A program made the position numbers and the translations under genes. DNA of 53,246 nucleotides from an uncultured Bdellovibrionales bacterium (lineage in GTDB: Bacteria > Bdellovibrionota > Bdellovibrionia > Bdellovibrionales > JAMPXM01): assembly GCA_937927435.1 (NCBI GenBank), contig CALBDW010000107.1, forward strand, positions 1 to 53,246. Reading direction: 5' to 3'. This document shows positions 14,463 to 24,352 of the stretch, in pieces; within the stretch, counting starts at the first letter, position 1, and each line of letters begins with the position of its first letter. Below the pieces are notes generated by a model. It was not told where the DNA came from and ran no database searches. It saw nothing but the letters and a program-made list of their open reading frames with translations.

Positions 14463-15218
14463 ATGGCCTTATTCCTCGAGATTATCAGCGGAGAGCAAAG
14501 CGGAAGCCGGATTCGGCTTAAAAACGGCCTTGTCATAGGGCGTCGAGAGGGCGACCTAACTATTCAAGATTCCAAGCTTTCTTCAAGACACGCTCAGGTG
14601 TTGGAGGCTCTCGACGGCCGTTTCCGGCTGGTCGATCTCGGTTCAACGAACGGCATTAAAACGGCAGACGGCACGCGGGTACGGGAGCTCGAGCTTGAGG
14701 AAGGCCTTTCTTTTATTCTTGGCCGAACGAAATTCCGGATCGTCACAGGGTCGGATGAGTTCACCGACTTTGACGAAATCACCGTGCCGATGGACGTCGT
14801 GGATGAGGAAAACACTCCCTCGGCGTGGGATCTGGTTCAGGAGTTGGTCGACAAAGCTTTGCGAAAAATCAAGTCCGAAGGGGCCCCGGGACAGCGGGAA
14901 GTGACCGCATTTACGCCGATAATTAGGCTCAAGTTCACGCGCGGAATTCAGATGGGAGCGGAATGGACCGTCGGCTACGGACCTCGCATGATCGGCACAA
15001 GCTCCATCGACTTGCATTTGCAAGACCCGTCGTTGCCGCCGCTTTGTTTCCGGCTTCTACCCGAAAACGGCGGTAGGGCTGTGCGTTTCAAAAACGAGTC
15101 CGAGAAGGAAGTCCGCTTAAACGGCATATGGGTCGACTCACAGATCTTGAAGGACGGGGATGTTATCGACATTGGAACCACGCAGATACGAGTCACGTTC
15201 GATGAAGGAAGTAACTGA
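14463..15218 (+). CDS. FHA-domain protein, probably with two FHA folds
   Basis: 251 residues. Residues 20-95 are a canonical forkhead-associated domain with all phosphothreonine-contact motifs: GRREGDL (26-32), LSSRHAQV (39-46), and DLGSTNGI (58-65). A linker of about 60 residues carries an amphipathic helix (about 120-140). The C-terminal 85 residues look like a second, degenerate FHA: a GPRMIG start (173-178), the LNGIWV turn (219-224), and a terminal DGDVIDIGTTQIRV strand pair, but without the SxxH motif. FHA domains read phosphothreonine made by Ser/Thr kinases. No kinase or phosphatase is nearby. No signal peptide, so cytoplasmic. Its last 17 bases overlap the start of the alpha/beta hydrolase gene. 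The ribosome-binding site is weak. Confidence 0.88.
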   Translation: MALFLEIISGEQSGSRIRLKNGLVIGRREGDLTIQDSKLSSRHAQVLEALDGRFRLVDLGSTNGIKTADGTRVRELELEEGLSFILGRTKFRIVTGSDEFTDFDEITVPMDVVDEENTPSAWDLVQELVDKALRKIKSEGAPGQREVTAFTPIIRLKFTRGIQMGAEWTVGYGPRMIGTSSIDLHLQDPSLPPLCFRLLPENGGRAVRFKNESEKEVRLNGIWVDSQILKDGDVIDIGTTQIRVTFDEGSN

Positions 15219-16134
15219 TCTCAGCGACGTCATTAAGCAAACCGGAGCGTTTGAAAGTTTTGACGGAACCCCCGTGTATTATGAAGTGCGCGGTACCGGG
15301 CGACCCATCGTTCTCTGTTACGGCATCGCATGCCCCATGAACCACTGGTCGCACCAGCTCCGGTATTTTTCGAAAAACTACCAAACCATTGTTTTTGATT
15401 ACCGCGGACATCACCGCACGCCCGCTCCACAAGATCGCGCGAACCTTTCGATGGAAGCGATCTGCCGTGACATTCAGGGCCTTATGAACCACCTCGGCCT
15501 CCAGAAAGCTTCCTTTTGGGGACATAGCTACGGAGTCCAATTGATCCTGCGCTTTTACGATATGTCGCCCGAGTTCGTGGAAAACCTGGTGTTCATCAAT
15601 GGTTTCGCGAAAAATCCTATTAACGGGCTTTTCGGTTTCAACGCCGCGGAACCTCTGTTCCGGCTATTCAAAGAGGCCCACAGGAAATTCCCCACGATTC
15701 TCTCGACGGCATGGAAAACTGCGGTGCTCAGCCCTCTTGCCATTCCGATCACGTCTCTCGCGGGCGGATTCAATCTGAGTTTAACGAACCTGAAAGACGT
15801 GGAAGTTTACACCCGGGGCGTCGCCTCGATGGATCTCGAAGTGTTCACGATTTTGTTCGATGAGATGCTCAACTACGACGGAACTCCGGTTTTAGATAAA
15901 ATCGACGTTCCCACGCTCATCATCAGCGGCAACAAAGACGGCGTCACCCCACGGGAACATCAGGAGCTATTGCACGAACGAATCCGGAGCAGCCAGCTCT
16001 TGCGCGTTCCTTACGGGTCGCACTGCACCCAACTCGACATGCCGGAATTTGTAAACTTACGAATTGAAAAGTTCCTGAATGAAGCCGGTTACAGCCCCCA
16101 AAGCCAAATCCGCAAAGGAAGAAAAAAAGTCTAA
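15202..16134 (+). CDS. Alpha/beta-fold hydrolase
   Basis: 310 residues. The nucleophile elbow is GHSYG with Ser109, preceded by an oxyanion-region GIACPMNHW after strand 3. The acid is Asp246 in SGNKDGVTP and the base His274 in YGSHCTQ, completing the catalytic triad in the right order. The cap region (140-210) is long and rich in Phe and Leu, pointing to a hydrophobic substrate; the substrate is unknown. The ATG at 15202 begins inside the FHA gene (17-base overlap) with AGATACGAGTCACGTTCG upstream and no strong ribosome-binding site, so coupled translation is likely. A bidirectional hairpin follows 8 bases after the stop. The C-terminal tail is short and basic (RKGRKKV). Confidence 0.88.
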   Translation: MKEVTDLSDVIKQTGAFESFDGTPVYYEVRGTGRPIVLCYGIACPMNHWSHQLRYFSKNYQTIVFDYRGHHRTPAPQDRANLSMEAICRDIQGLMNHLGLQKASFWGHSYGVQLILRFYDMSPEFVENLVFINGFAKNPINGLFGFNAAEPLFRLFKEAHRKFPTILSTAWKTAVLSPLAIPITSLAGGFNLSLTNLKDVEVYTRGVASMDLEVFTILFDEMLNYDGTPVLDKIDVPTLIISGNKDGVTPREHQELLHERIRSSQLLRVPYGSHCTQLDMPEFVNLRIEKFLNEAGYSPQSQIRKGRKKV

Positions 16135-16141
16135 GCATAAA

Positions 16142-16173
16142 AAAGCCGAGGCTCCTCTGGAAGCCCCGGCTTT
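16142..16173. terminator. Bidirectional terminator between two convergent genes
   Basis: AAAGCCGAGGCT / AGCCCCGGCTTT pair over 12 bases with one mismatch and an 8-base loop. Read leftward the stem ends in CGGCTTTTTTATGC, a strong terminator for the subtilisin gene. Read rightward it ends in GGCTTTCG, a weaker one for the hydrolase gene. Confidence 0.88.
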
Positions 16174-16202
16174 CGAAGTTTCAGCGCTTAGCTGAATATG
16201 CG

Positions 16203-17882
16203 TCAGTTCTCGACGGCGATGAAGTCAACGTCGAATCCGTACTTCGTGACCGATCTGTCGGTCTTAAACCGCATCAGTACCGTGTCGCCGTTGATGACCG
16301 GGCTGAAACCGTTGTCGTAGTTGCCCGAAAGAGTCCCGTAAGACTTACCTTCGGGATCAAGGAACTCGACTTTGTCGTAACCGGCTTCGGTTTCAAACCG
16401 GCTGAAGTGAACGGCCAACCGCTTCGCGCCCGGAATCGTGATCGTGTACGTAACATCCATATCGTTGGCGTAAGGGTGATCGGTCGAAAGCGAGTACGGA
16501 ACGCGGTTTTCCCAGTCCGTCGGATCGTTCGGGTCCGGCGGCGGAGTTTGTCCCGTCAAAGCGTAGTAAGCATCCGCGATCCCACCCGTCGCGATACGAC
16601 CACGGAGTTGGGCCAACGGTCGTGCCGAGTTCAGAATACGCTCTTTCACTTCTTTGTAAGTCCACGTCGGATTTTGCGCGAGCAAGAGAGCCGCAAGACC
16701 AGAAACGTGAGGTGTCGCCATCGAAGTTCCGGAAAGGGACAGATAACCGTTCTTGTAAGTGCTATAGACCCCAACTCCGGGTGCAGCGATGTGTACCTTG
16801 GTCGCTCCATAGTTGGAGAAACGAGCCAACATACCGCGGTTGTCGATCGCCGCGACCGAAATAATGTTATCGGAGTTGTAGTTGGCGGGCACGCTATTCG
16901 CCTTGTCGTTGTTCATGCCGTTGTTACCGGCCGCCGCCACGAAGAGTTTGCCGGCATCGCGAGTCGCGTAAACCGCTTTCTCGAGAAGCTCGGAATTGAT
17001 GCTCCCGCCCCACGAGTTGCTTAGGATCATGGCATTGCTCTTAGTGGCGTAATCAAGAGCCCGGATAGCGTTATCGAGGGTTCCACCACCCGCCGCATCC
17101 AGGAATTTAAGCGCCATGATACGGACCTTCCAAGCCACTCCTGCGACGCCGATACCGTTATTGCCTTCAGCGCCGATGGTGCCAGCGCAGTGGGTGCCGT
17201 GGCCATTATCGTCCATCGGGTCGCCGTTGTTTTTGACGAAGTTGTACCCATAAATGTCATCGATGTACCCGTTACCGTCATCGTCGACGCCAGGCTCGCC
17301 GTTGAGTTCGGCTTCGTTGACCCACATGTTCGCGGCGAGATCGGGGTGACGGTAGTTAACGCCCGTATCGATAACAGCCACGATGACGTCGCGCGAACCT
17401 GTCGTAATTTCCCAGGCTCGCTCCATGTTCATATCGATACCGGGGACGCCGACCTGATTGTCGCCGTCTTTTTGCCCGAAGTTCGCCAAGCCCCAAAGCT
17501 TCTCGTATTCAGGATCGTTAGGTCGCTGTTGGATTCGGAAAATGTAGTTGGGCTCCGCGATCAGAACTTCGGGACGGCTGCGGAGAACGCGGATCACTTC
17601 ATCTGGTCTTTCCCCAACCTTCCGCTGGAGGAGAACCATATCGGGCCGGATCTCCGAAAGAATTTTTCCGCCCAGCTTCGACTCAAGCACCTGGGTCTCG
17701 AACGCCGAACGCGGCTTCGCAAGCTGAACCACGTACTGGCCGGGCACGCTTTCGGGCAAAGGCGCCAGATCCGTTTCTTTGGTCGGTTCTGTCGATGATA
17801 CGACCGCAAGCGCAGTGCAGGTTGCAAGAACCGCCAAGAGCGATCCGCACCACGCCCATTTCTTGAGTTTCGATGTTCTCAT
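16203..17882 (-). CDS. Exported subtilisin-like serine protease (S8) with C-terminal beta domain
   Basis: 559 residues. N-terminal signal peptide or anchor (basic start, then hydrophobic 12-30), then an inhibitor-I9-like propeptide (about 47-117) starting with PGQYVVQL. The peptidase S8 domain (about 125-440) holds Asp172 in AVIDTGV, His228 in GHGTHCAGT and Ser387 in GTSMATPH, and the oxyanion Asn in AAAGNNGM (Asn320 or 321). Asp/Gly-rich stretches near 198-208 and 218-226 look like calcium loops (GVDDDGNGYIDDIYG). The last 110 residues form a beta-rich domain that resembles a CUB/P-domain-like module (residues about 455-559). No lipobox. Activity would follow autoproteolytic propeptide removal outside the cytoplasm. 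Terminates at the shared hairpin at 16142-16173. Confidence 0.94.
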   Translation of the reverse strand: MRTSKLKKWAWCGSLLAVLATCTALAVVSSTEPTKETDLAPLPESVPGQYVVQLAKPRSAFETQVLESKLGGKILSEIRPDMVLLQRKVGERPDEVIRVLRSRPEVLIAEPNYIFRIQQRPNDPEYEKLWGLANFGQKDGDNQVGVPGIDMNMERAWEITTGSRDVIVAVIDTGVNYRHPDLAANMWVNEAELNGEPGVDDDGNGYIDDIYGYNFVKNNGDPMDDNGHGTHCAGTIGAEGNNGIGVAGVAWKVRIMALKFLDAAGGGTLDNAIRALDYATKSNAMILSNSWGGSINSELLEKAVYATRDAGKLFVAAAGNNGMNNDKANSVPANYNSDNIISVAAIDNRGMLARFSNYGATKVHIAAPGVGVYSTYKNGYLSLSGTSMATPHVSGLAALLLAQNPTWTYKEVKERILNSARPLAQLRGRIATGGIADAYYALTGQTPPPDPNDPTDWENRVPYSLSTDHPYANDMDVTYTITIPGAKRLAVHFSRFETEAGYDKVEFLDPEGKSYGTLSGNYDNGFSPVINGDTVLMRFKTDRSVTKYGFDVDFIAVEN

Positions 17883-18091
17883 GGCCCCTCCAAATCGGTA
17901 CGCGCCGAAGAAGGGAAAAATTTCCCAAGGAAGCCGTCGATGAAGCGGCTCTCGCGCGTTACTGAAAAAGCGTAAACGTGGAAAACTCAGAACGGCAATC
18001 GGAAAAATTTAAACGATTGAAGTGATAGAAAGGCTCAGAAGATAAATCTGATCTGTCTAAAAGTCTTGTTGAATTCTTGAAACGGGGAATT

Positions 18092-18156
18092 CGGCCACAT
18101 CTTCTTCGCTCAAACTAAACAAAAAATGTTCAGTTCCCGGCGACCCGATGTGGCCG
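18092..18156 (-). terminator. Large nested inverted repeat downstream of sdhB
   Basis: CGGCCACATC (18092-18101) and GATGTGGCCG (18147-18156) are perfect 10-base complements 45 bases apart. Inside lies a second hairpin, on the minus strand ACTGAAC / GTTTAGT with one G-U pair, around an ATTTTTT loop. The structure starts 10 bases after the sdhB stop. It may end or stabilise the sdh transcript, but it lacks a classical T-run after the outer stem. The remaining 280 bases of this gap hold no gene I can support. Confidence 0.5.
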
Positions 18157-18166
18157 CAAACCCGCT

Positions 18167-18940
18167 TCAGGAGCGTCTCTTAACGGATGCCTTCAAGAAG
18201 CTGCGGTTCAAACGCGCGATTGTTTCGAACTTGATTTCTTTCGGGCAAGACAATGCGCACGCGCCGGTGTTACTGCAGTTTCCGAACCCCGCCTCTTCCA
18301 TGGCTTTGACCATTTTCAGCACCCTTTGCTCGTGCTCGACCCGACCTTGGGGCAGTTTTTCAAGATGGGCGATCTTAGCAGCCATGAAGAGCATCGCGGA
18401 GGAGTTCACACATGCGGCGACGCAAGCGCCGCAACCGATGCAAGTCGCCGCATCGAATGCTTCATCCGCGTCGGCCTTCGGAACGGGAATCGAGTTCGCG
18501 TCGGGAGCGTTACCGGTATTGACCGAGATATAACCACCCGCCGCGATAATCTTATCCAAAGCCGTACGGTCGACCGAGAGATCTTTGATGATCGGGAACG
18601 CGCGAGCGCGGAACGGCTCGATCGTAATGGTGTCACCGTCTTTGAATTTGCGCATGTGCAACTGGCAAGTCGCGGTGCCGAGTTCGGGACCGTGCGGATT
18701 GCCGTTGATAACCATGGAGCACGATCCGCAAATCCCTTCACGGCAATCGTGATCGAACGCGATCGGATCCTTGTTCTCCTTGATCAGGCGCTCGTTAACG
18801 ATATCGAGCATTTCGAGAAACGAAGCGTCCGTGTTGATATCGCGCGCTTCATATTCTTCGAAGTGGCCGGGCGTATCCCGGTTGGGTTGGCGCCACACCC
18901 GAAGTTTTACATTGATTGTTCTCTGAACCGTTCCAGCCAT
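18167..18940 (-). CDS. sdhB: Succinate dehydrogenase/fumarate reductase iron-sulfur subunit
   Basis: 257 residues. The [2Fe-2S] cysteines are in DCREGICGSC with the fourth Cys at about residue 92 (TATCQLHM). The C-terminal ferredoxin part has CIGCGACVAAC and CSNTGACALSCP for the [4Fe-4S] and [3Fe-4S] clusters. It passes electrons from the FAD of SdhA to the membrane quinone site in SdhC. ATG has AGAGGAAACG upstream. Ordered sdhC-sdhA-sdhB and transcribed together; 9 bases separate it from sdhA. Long N-terminal and inter-cluster spacing agree with the B-type (epsilon-, delta- and Gram-positive-like) enzymes rather than with the mitochondrial type. Direction (oxidation or fumarate reduction) cannot be decided from sequence. 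Confidence 0.96.
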   Translation of the reverse strand: MAGTVQRTINVKLRVWRQPNRDTPGHFEEYEARDINTDASFLEMLDIVNERLIKENKDPIAFDHDCREGICGSCSMVINGNPHGPELGTATCQLHMRKFKDGDTITIEPFRARAFPIIKDLSVDRTALDKIIAAGGYISVNTGNAPDANSIPVPKADADEAFDAATCIGCGACVAACVNSSAMLFMAAKIAHLEKLPQGRVEHEQRVLKMVKAMEEAGFGNCSNTGACALSCPKEIKFETIARLNRSFLKASVKRRS

Positions 18941-18949
18941 CGTTTCCTC

Positions 18950-20878
<1,929 letters not shown>

Positions 20879-20893
20879 GATCGCCTTCCTCTC

Positions 20894-21559
20894 TCAGAGC
20901 ACGAAATAAACGTAAATAGGTGGAACAATAAATCCGAGCGCCACAACGACGGCGTAAAGGTAGCCGAACTTGTTCAGAATCGGCGAATACCTCGGATGGT
21001 AGAAGCCGAGCGATGCGAACGACGAGTAGAAACCGTGGCTCAGATGCAAGCCGACGAAGACCATCGCGATCACATACCACAACATATAGCCGGGCTGGCG
21101 GAAGGCCTCCACGACGAGGCGATAGATATCGCGCATTTCAACGCCGTTTACGGTGGTAATATAGCCTTCACGTATGCCAGGACCGTATTTGAATGAAAGC
21201 AAATGCAAGATAATGAAAACGAGAATGATTGAACCGTGGAAAATCATCCACCGGCTTTGGAAACGCGGACTCTTCGCCCCGTTCGGCGTCAATGCGTACT
21301 TCGTGTCGCGCGCCCGACGGTTGGCGATCGTCAAGCGAATGCCTTTGACGACGTGGAAGAGTAGAGTCAGCACCAAGCCAGCTTCCGCTAGATAAACCAG
21401 CGGATTGCTCACGAGCGCGTGACTATAACCGTTATAAACATCCGGCCCCGCAATGATGAGAAGATTCCCAATCATATGGGACAGAACGAATCCGGCCCAA
21501 ACGAGACCGGTAACTGCCATGATCTGTTTTTGACCGATTGATGATAGCGAATATTTCAC
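20894..21559 (-). CDS. sdhC: Succinate dehydrogenase cytochrome b subunit (single anchor, two-heme type)
   Basis: 221 residues from a GTG with AGGG 7 bases upstream. Five hydrophobic helices: roughly 10-35, 55-80, 103-125, 155-178, 195-218. Histidines located to bind heme are visible in helices (FVLSHMIG near the start; LLFHVVKG; FHGSIILVFIILHLLSF; GLHLSHGFYSS). A single anchor with five helices and no SdhD gene next to it fits the B-type enzymes. It carries the quinone site and passes electrons between SdhB and the quinone pool. It starts the sdh operon; the 315-base gap upstream is shared with the divergent etfBA genes. Confidence 0.93.
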   Translation of the reverse strand: MKYSLSSIGQKQIMAVTGLVWAGFVLSHMIGNLLIIAGPDVYNGYSHALVSNPLVYLAEAGLVLTLLFHVVKGIRLTIANRRARDTKYALTPNGAKSPRFQSRWMIFHGSIILVFIILHLLSFKYGPGIREGYITTVNGVEMRDIYRLVVEAFRQPGYMLWYVIAMVFVGLHLSHGFYSSFASLGFYHPRYSPILNKFGYLYAVVVALGFIVPPIYVYFVL

Positions 21560-21718
21560 GAGAGAACCCTTTAGGAAGTTTTCTGATTTGCGTCGAAACC
21601 CGTTTTGCTTATAAATTCAGCATTCAGATCTCGACTTCTCGATTACGCACTTCTTCAGCACTTTCAATACCCTATCAATTACTCCTGTGCGGCATTTCTG
21701 TCTATGCCTAAGCGTGAA

Positions 21719-21795
21719 CTCAGACCTTCTGAGTGGAGATTTAAATCCCCGACTCGACTGAGTCGCAGTGCAAAATTGAGTTCGAAAAGACTCAA
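21719..21795. promoter_or_regulatory. Palindrome cluster between the divergent sdh and etf operons
   Basis: The 315-base gap 21560-21874 holds no gene I can support. It contains four small dyads in 77 bases: CTCAG acctt CTGAG (21719-21733), GATTTAAATC (around 21738-21747), CGACTC gact GAGTCG (21750-21765), and TTGAGT tcgaaaag ACTCAA (21776-21795). Three share a GAGTC/CTCAG-like half site, so one regulator might bind several of them. Position between two divergent respiratory operons fits a shared control region. Confidence 0.45.
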
Positions 21796-21874
21796 AAATT
21801 GCCGACTGGATCACCTTGTATTTTACTTCTCACCTTGTTCTCTGACATAAGGGTCTGAAACGAGGTCGAAATCT

Positions 21875-22651
21875 ATGAAAGTATTTGTCTGCATCAAGCA
21901 GGTCCCGGATACGGAAACGAAAATCAAAATCAAAGGCGACGCCTCCGGCATTGATACGGCCGGCGTGAAATGGGTCATGAACCCCTATGACGAATTCGCA
22001 GTTGAAGAGGCCCTGAAACTGAAAGAAGCCGGTAAAGCGACCAATGTCACTGTAATCAGCGTCGGCCCCAAAGCCCGCATTGTCGAAACCCTGCGCACCG
22101 CTCTCGCGATGGGAGCGGATGATGCTATTGCGGTTGACGCACCGGAGGATCTGGATCCTTCGACGACGGCGAAAGCTTTGGCGGCGACCATCAAAGCGGA
22201 AGGTGACTATCGTCTGGTCCTGACGGGCAAACTCGCTATCGATGACAACGCCGCATCGGTCAGCCAAATGCTGGCGGAACACTTAGGCGTCCCGCACTCC
22301 ACGGCTGTCACGAAACTCGAAGTGTCCGACTCGTCCGCCGTGTCCGAACGCGAAATTGAAGGCGGAGCTCGCGAAGTGATGCAACTGGCGGTTCCGGCCG
22401 TTATCGCTGCCAATAAGGGCTTGAATATGCCCCGCTACGCCAGCCTTCCGGGCATCATGAAAGCGAAAAAGAAAGTAATTAAAGAACTCACTCTCGATGG
22501 CCTCGGCGTAAGCGCGGCGGAAACCCGCATTCACTATCAGAACTTCCAGATGCCGCCCGAGAAGCCGCCGGTCAAAATGATCGAAGGCGATGCCGCAACC
22601 CAAGCGCAAACTCTCGTTAAGCTTCTTCGCGAGGAAGCGAAGGTGATTTAA
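21875..22651 (+). CDS. etfB: Electron transfer flavoprotein beta subunit
   Basis: 258 residues. The family start MKVFVCIKQVPDTETKIKI, the AMP-binding region VLTGKLAIDDNAASVSQMLA, and the GAREVMQLAVPAVIAANKGLNMPRYASL segment with the PRYASL(P) signature are all present. It forms a heterodimer with EtfA and carries electrons from acyl-CoA dehydrogenases to the quinone pool or other acceptors. GAGG lies about 10 bases before the ATG. EtfA follows after 21 bases. No acyl-CoA dehydrogenase or ETF:quinone oxidoreductase gene lies in the window. Confidence 0.96.
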   Translation: MKVFVCIKQVPDTETKIKIKGDASGIDTAGVKWVMNPYDEFAVEEALKLKEAGKATNVTVISVGPKARIVETLRTALAMGADDAIAVDAPEDLDPSTTAKALAATIKAEGDYRLVLTGKLAIDDNAASVSQMLAEHLGVPHSTAVTKLEVSDSSAVSEREIEGGAREVMQLAVPAVIAANKGLNMPRYASLPGIMKAKKKVIKELTLDGLGVSAAETRIHYQNFQMPPEKPPVKMIEGDAATQAQTLVKLLREEAKVI

Positions 22652-22672
22652 GAGGGAAGGGAGAAGATCACA

Positions 22673-23644
22673 ATGGCACACGTACTTGTTTTCACCGAAT
22701 TCAGCCAAGGCCAACTTAAGAAAAGCGCATTGGAGCTTCTCTCGGCCGCACGGAAATCGGGTCTGAAGATTCAAGCAGTCGCTCTGGGTAGCGGCGCTAA
22801 GAATCTCGTCGACGTCCTCGGTAAGGAAGGTGTCGATGACGCGATCTTGGGCGATGATGCGGCTTTCGACCAGTATAACCCCGAGCTGTTCACCGAAGTG
22901 GTTTCCAACATCTTAAATGACAAAAAGCCGACCGTCGTGCTGGCTTCATCTTCGACCCTCGGTCGCGACCTCTTCCCTCGCGTCGCCGCTCGCCTGAACA
23001 CCGGCGTGGTCAGCGACTGCACGGAACTCGAGATTTCGGGTACGGGCGAAGTGAAAGTGCGTCGCCCGATGTACGCCGGCAAATGCTCCGCCGAGGTCGC
23101 GTTTGTTAACAGCCCGGTTCAGATCGTTCTTATGCGTCCGAACCAGCTGACGATCGAACCGTCGGCGGCTGTGAAAACTCCGGCTATTGAAGAAATCAAG
23201 GCACCCGTTAAAGACCTCAAAACAATTATTAAAGAAGTCGTGAAAGGCACCTCCGCTAAACTGGACCTGTCGGAAGCGAATATCATCGTTTCCGGCGGCC
23301 GCGGCATGAAGGAAGCCGCGAACTTCAAATTACTTGAAGAGTTGGCGGATGTGCTCGGCGCGACGGTTGGTGCCTCCCGTGCGGTCGTCGACGCCGGTTG
23401 GGTTCCGCACAGTATGCAAGTCGGCCAAACCGGAAAAACCGTGGCGCCGACCCTTTACATCGCTTGTGGAATTTCAGGCGCCATCCAACACCTGGCGGGC
23501 ATGAGCGGAAGCAAGGTGATCGTCGCGATCAACAAAGATCCGAACGCTCCGATCTTCCAAAAAGCGACGTACGGTATCGTTGGCGACGCTTTGGAAGTCG
23601 TTCCGTTGCTCACGCAAGAATTCAAGAAACTCTTGCAGCAATAA
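22673..23644 (+). CDS. etfA: Electron transfer flavoprotein alpha subunit
   Basis: 323 residues, typical length. The C-terminal FAD domain reads VSGGRGMKEAANF, GASRAVVDAGWVPHSMQVGQTGKTV, LYIACGISGAIQHLAGMSGSKVIVAINKDPNAPIF, and ends YGIVGDALEVVP: the complete ETF-alpha signature. The N-terminal part begins MAHVLVFTEF. It binds FAD as partner of EtfB. It begins with a GGGAGAAGATCACA leader containing GGAG. Its stop is 6 bases before the acyltransferase-like gene, so the three are probably cotranscribed. Confidence 0.97.
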   Translation: MAHVLVFTEFSQGQLKKSALELLSAARKSGLKIQAVALGSGAKNLVDVLGKEGVDDAILGDDAAFDQYNPELFTEVVSNILNDKKPTVVLASSSTLGRDLFPRVAARLNTGVVSDCTELEISGTGEVKVRRPMYAGKCSAEVAFVNSPVQIVLMRPNQLTIEPSAAVKTPAIEEIKAPVKDLKTIIKEVVKGTSAKLDLSEANIIVSGGRGMKEAANFKLLEELADVLGATVGASRAVVDAGWVPHSMQVGQTGKTVAPTLYIACGISGAIQHLAGMSGSKVIVAINKDPNAPIFQKATYGIVGDALEVVPLLTQEFKKLLQQ

Positions 23645-23650
23645 GAGCGC

Positions 23651-24298
23651 ATGTTCCGAACTTACGTCCTGCCGGTTCTTCTATACTGGATCTATTCGGC
23701 TCTCAAACTCACATGGCGGATTCATATCATCGAATCCGCCTCCTTGAAAAAGGCTATCGAAGAAAACCGTCCCATGGTCTTCGCCCATTGGCACGGCGAC
23801 GAGCTGGGAATCTTGCATCTTCTGCCCAAGTACCGGGCGGCCGTTATGACGTCGACAAGCAAAGACGGCGAGTTGATGAACCGGATCGTCCATCTTTTCG
23901 GTTCGAAGTCGGCCCGGGGTTCGAGTACGCGCGGAGGAGCTGCGGCGTTGAAGGGGATACTCCGCTTGGCGCGCGAAGGCTGGAGACCCAGCGTCGCGGT
24001 CGACGGCCCTAAAGGACCCTTGCACAAGGTCAAACCGGGCGTGTTTGAGATTTCGAAACTAATCAAAGGAGAGATATTTCCTCTCGCGGTCGCCTGTGAC
24101 CGGAAATATGTTTTCGAAAAAGCGTGGAACAAGACTTTTCTCCCGTTACCATTCGCTCGAGTCGTCGTGGTCTGGGGCGAATCTCTGCCGGCGGTCGAGC
24201 GCGATCGTGATAGCCGCGATCCGGAACTGGCTAAGAGCCTAGAAGAAGCACTAGCTAATGCAGGGCAACAGGCTCGCAATCTTATTGCGGCGCCTTAA
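23651..24298 (+). CDS. Lysophospholipid acyltransferase-like protein (DUF374)
   Basis: 215 residues with an N-terminal hydrophobic segment (3-24) that suggests membrane association. The acyltransferase-like motif H-x4-D is replaced by the DUF374 form VFAHWHGDELG (44-54). Other conserved elements are SKDGELMNRIV, SARGSSTRGGAAALKG, and VAVDGPKGPLHKVKPGVFEISK with the GP-x-GP substrate loop. Relatives of LpxL/PlsC; DUF374 proteins are thought to modify lipids or lipid A in Gram-negatives, but the acceptor here is unknown. It sits 6 bases after etfA, and 54 bases separate it from the downstream parvulin genes. The start codon ATG has AATAAGAGC ahead; no strong ribosome-binding site, consistent with coupling. 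Confidence 0.85.
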   Translation: MFRTYVLPVLLYWIYSALKLTWRIHIIESASLKKAIEENRPMVFAHWHGDELGILHLLPKYRAAVMTSTSKDGELMNRIVHLFGSKSARGSSTRGGAAALKGILRLAREGWRPSVAVDGPKGPLHKVKPGVFEISKLIKGEIFPLAVACDRKYVFEKAWNKTFLPLPFARVVVVWGESLPAVERDRDSRDPELAKSLEEALANAGQQARNLIAAP

Positions 24299-24352
24299 GT
24301 GCCAATGCTAGCCTTAATTAATAACCTTCCAAGGAAATTAAGGGGTTGGGTT

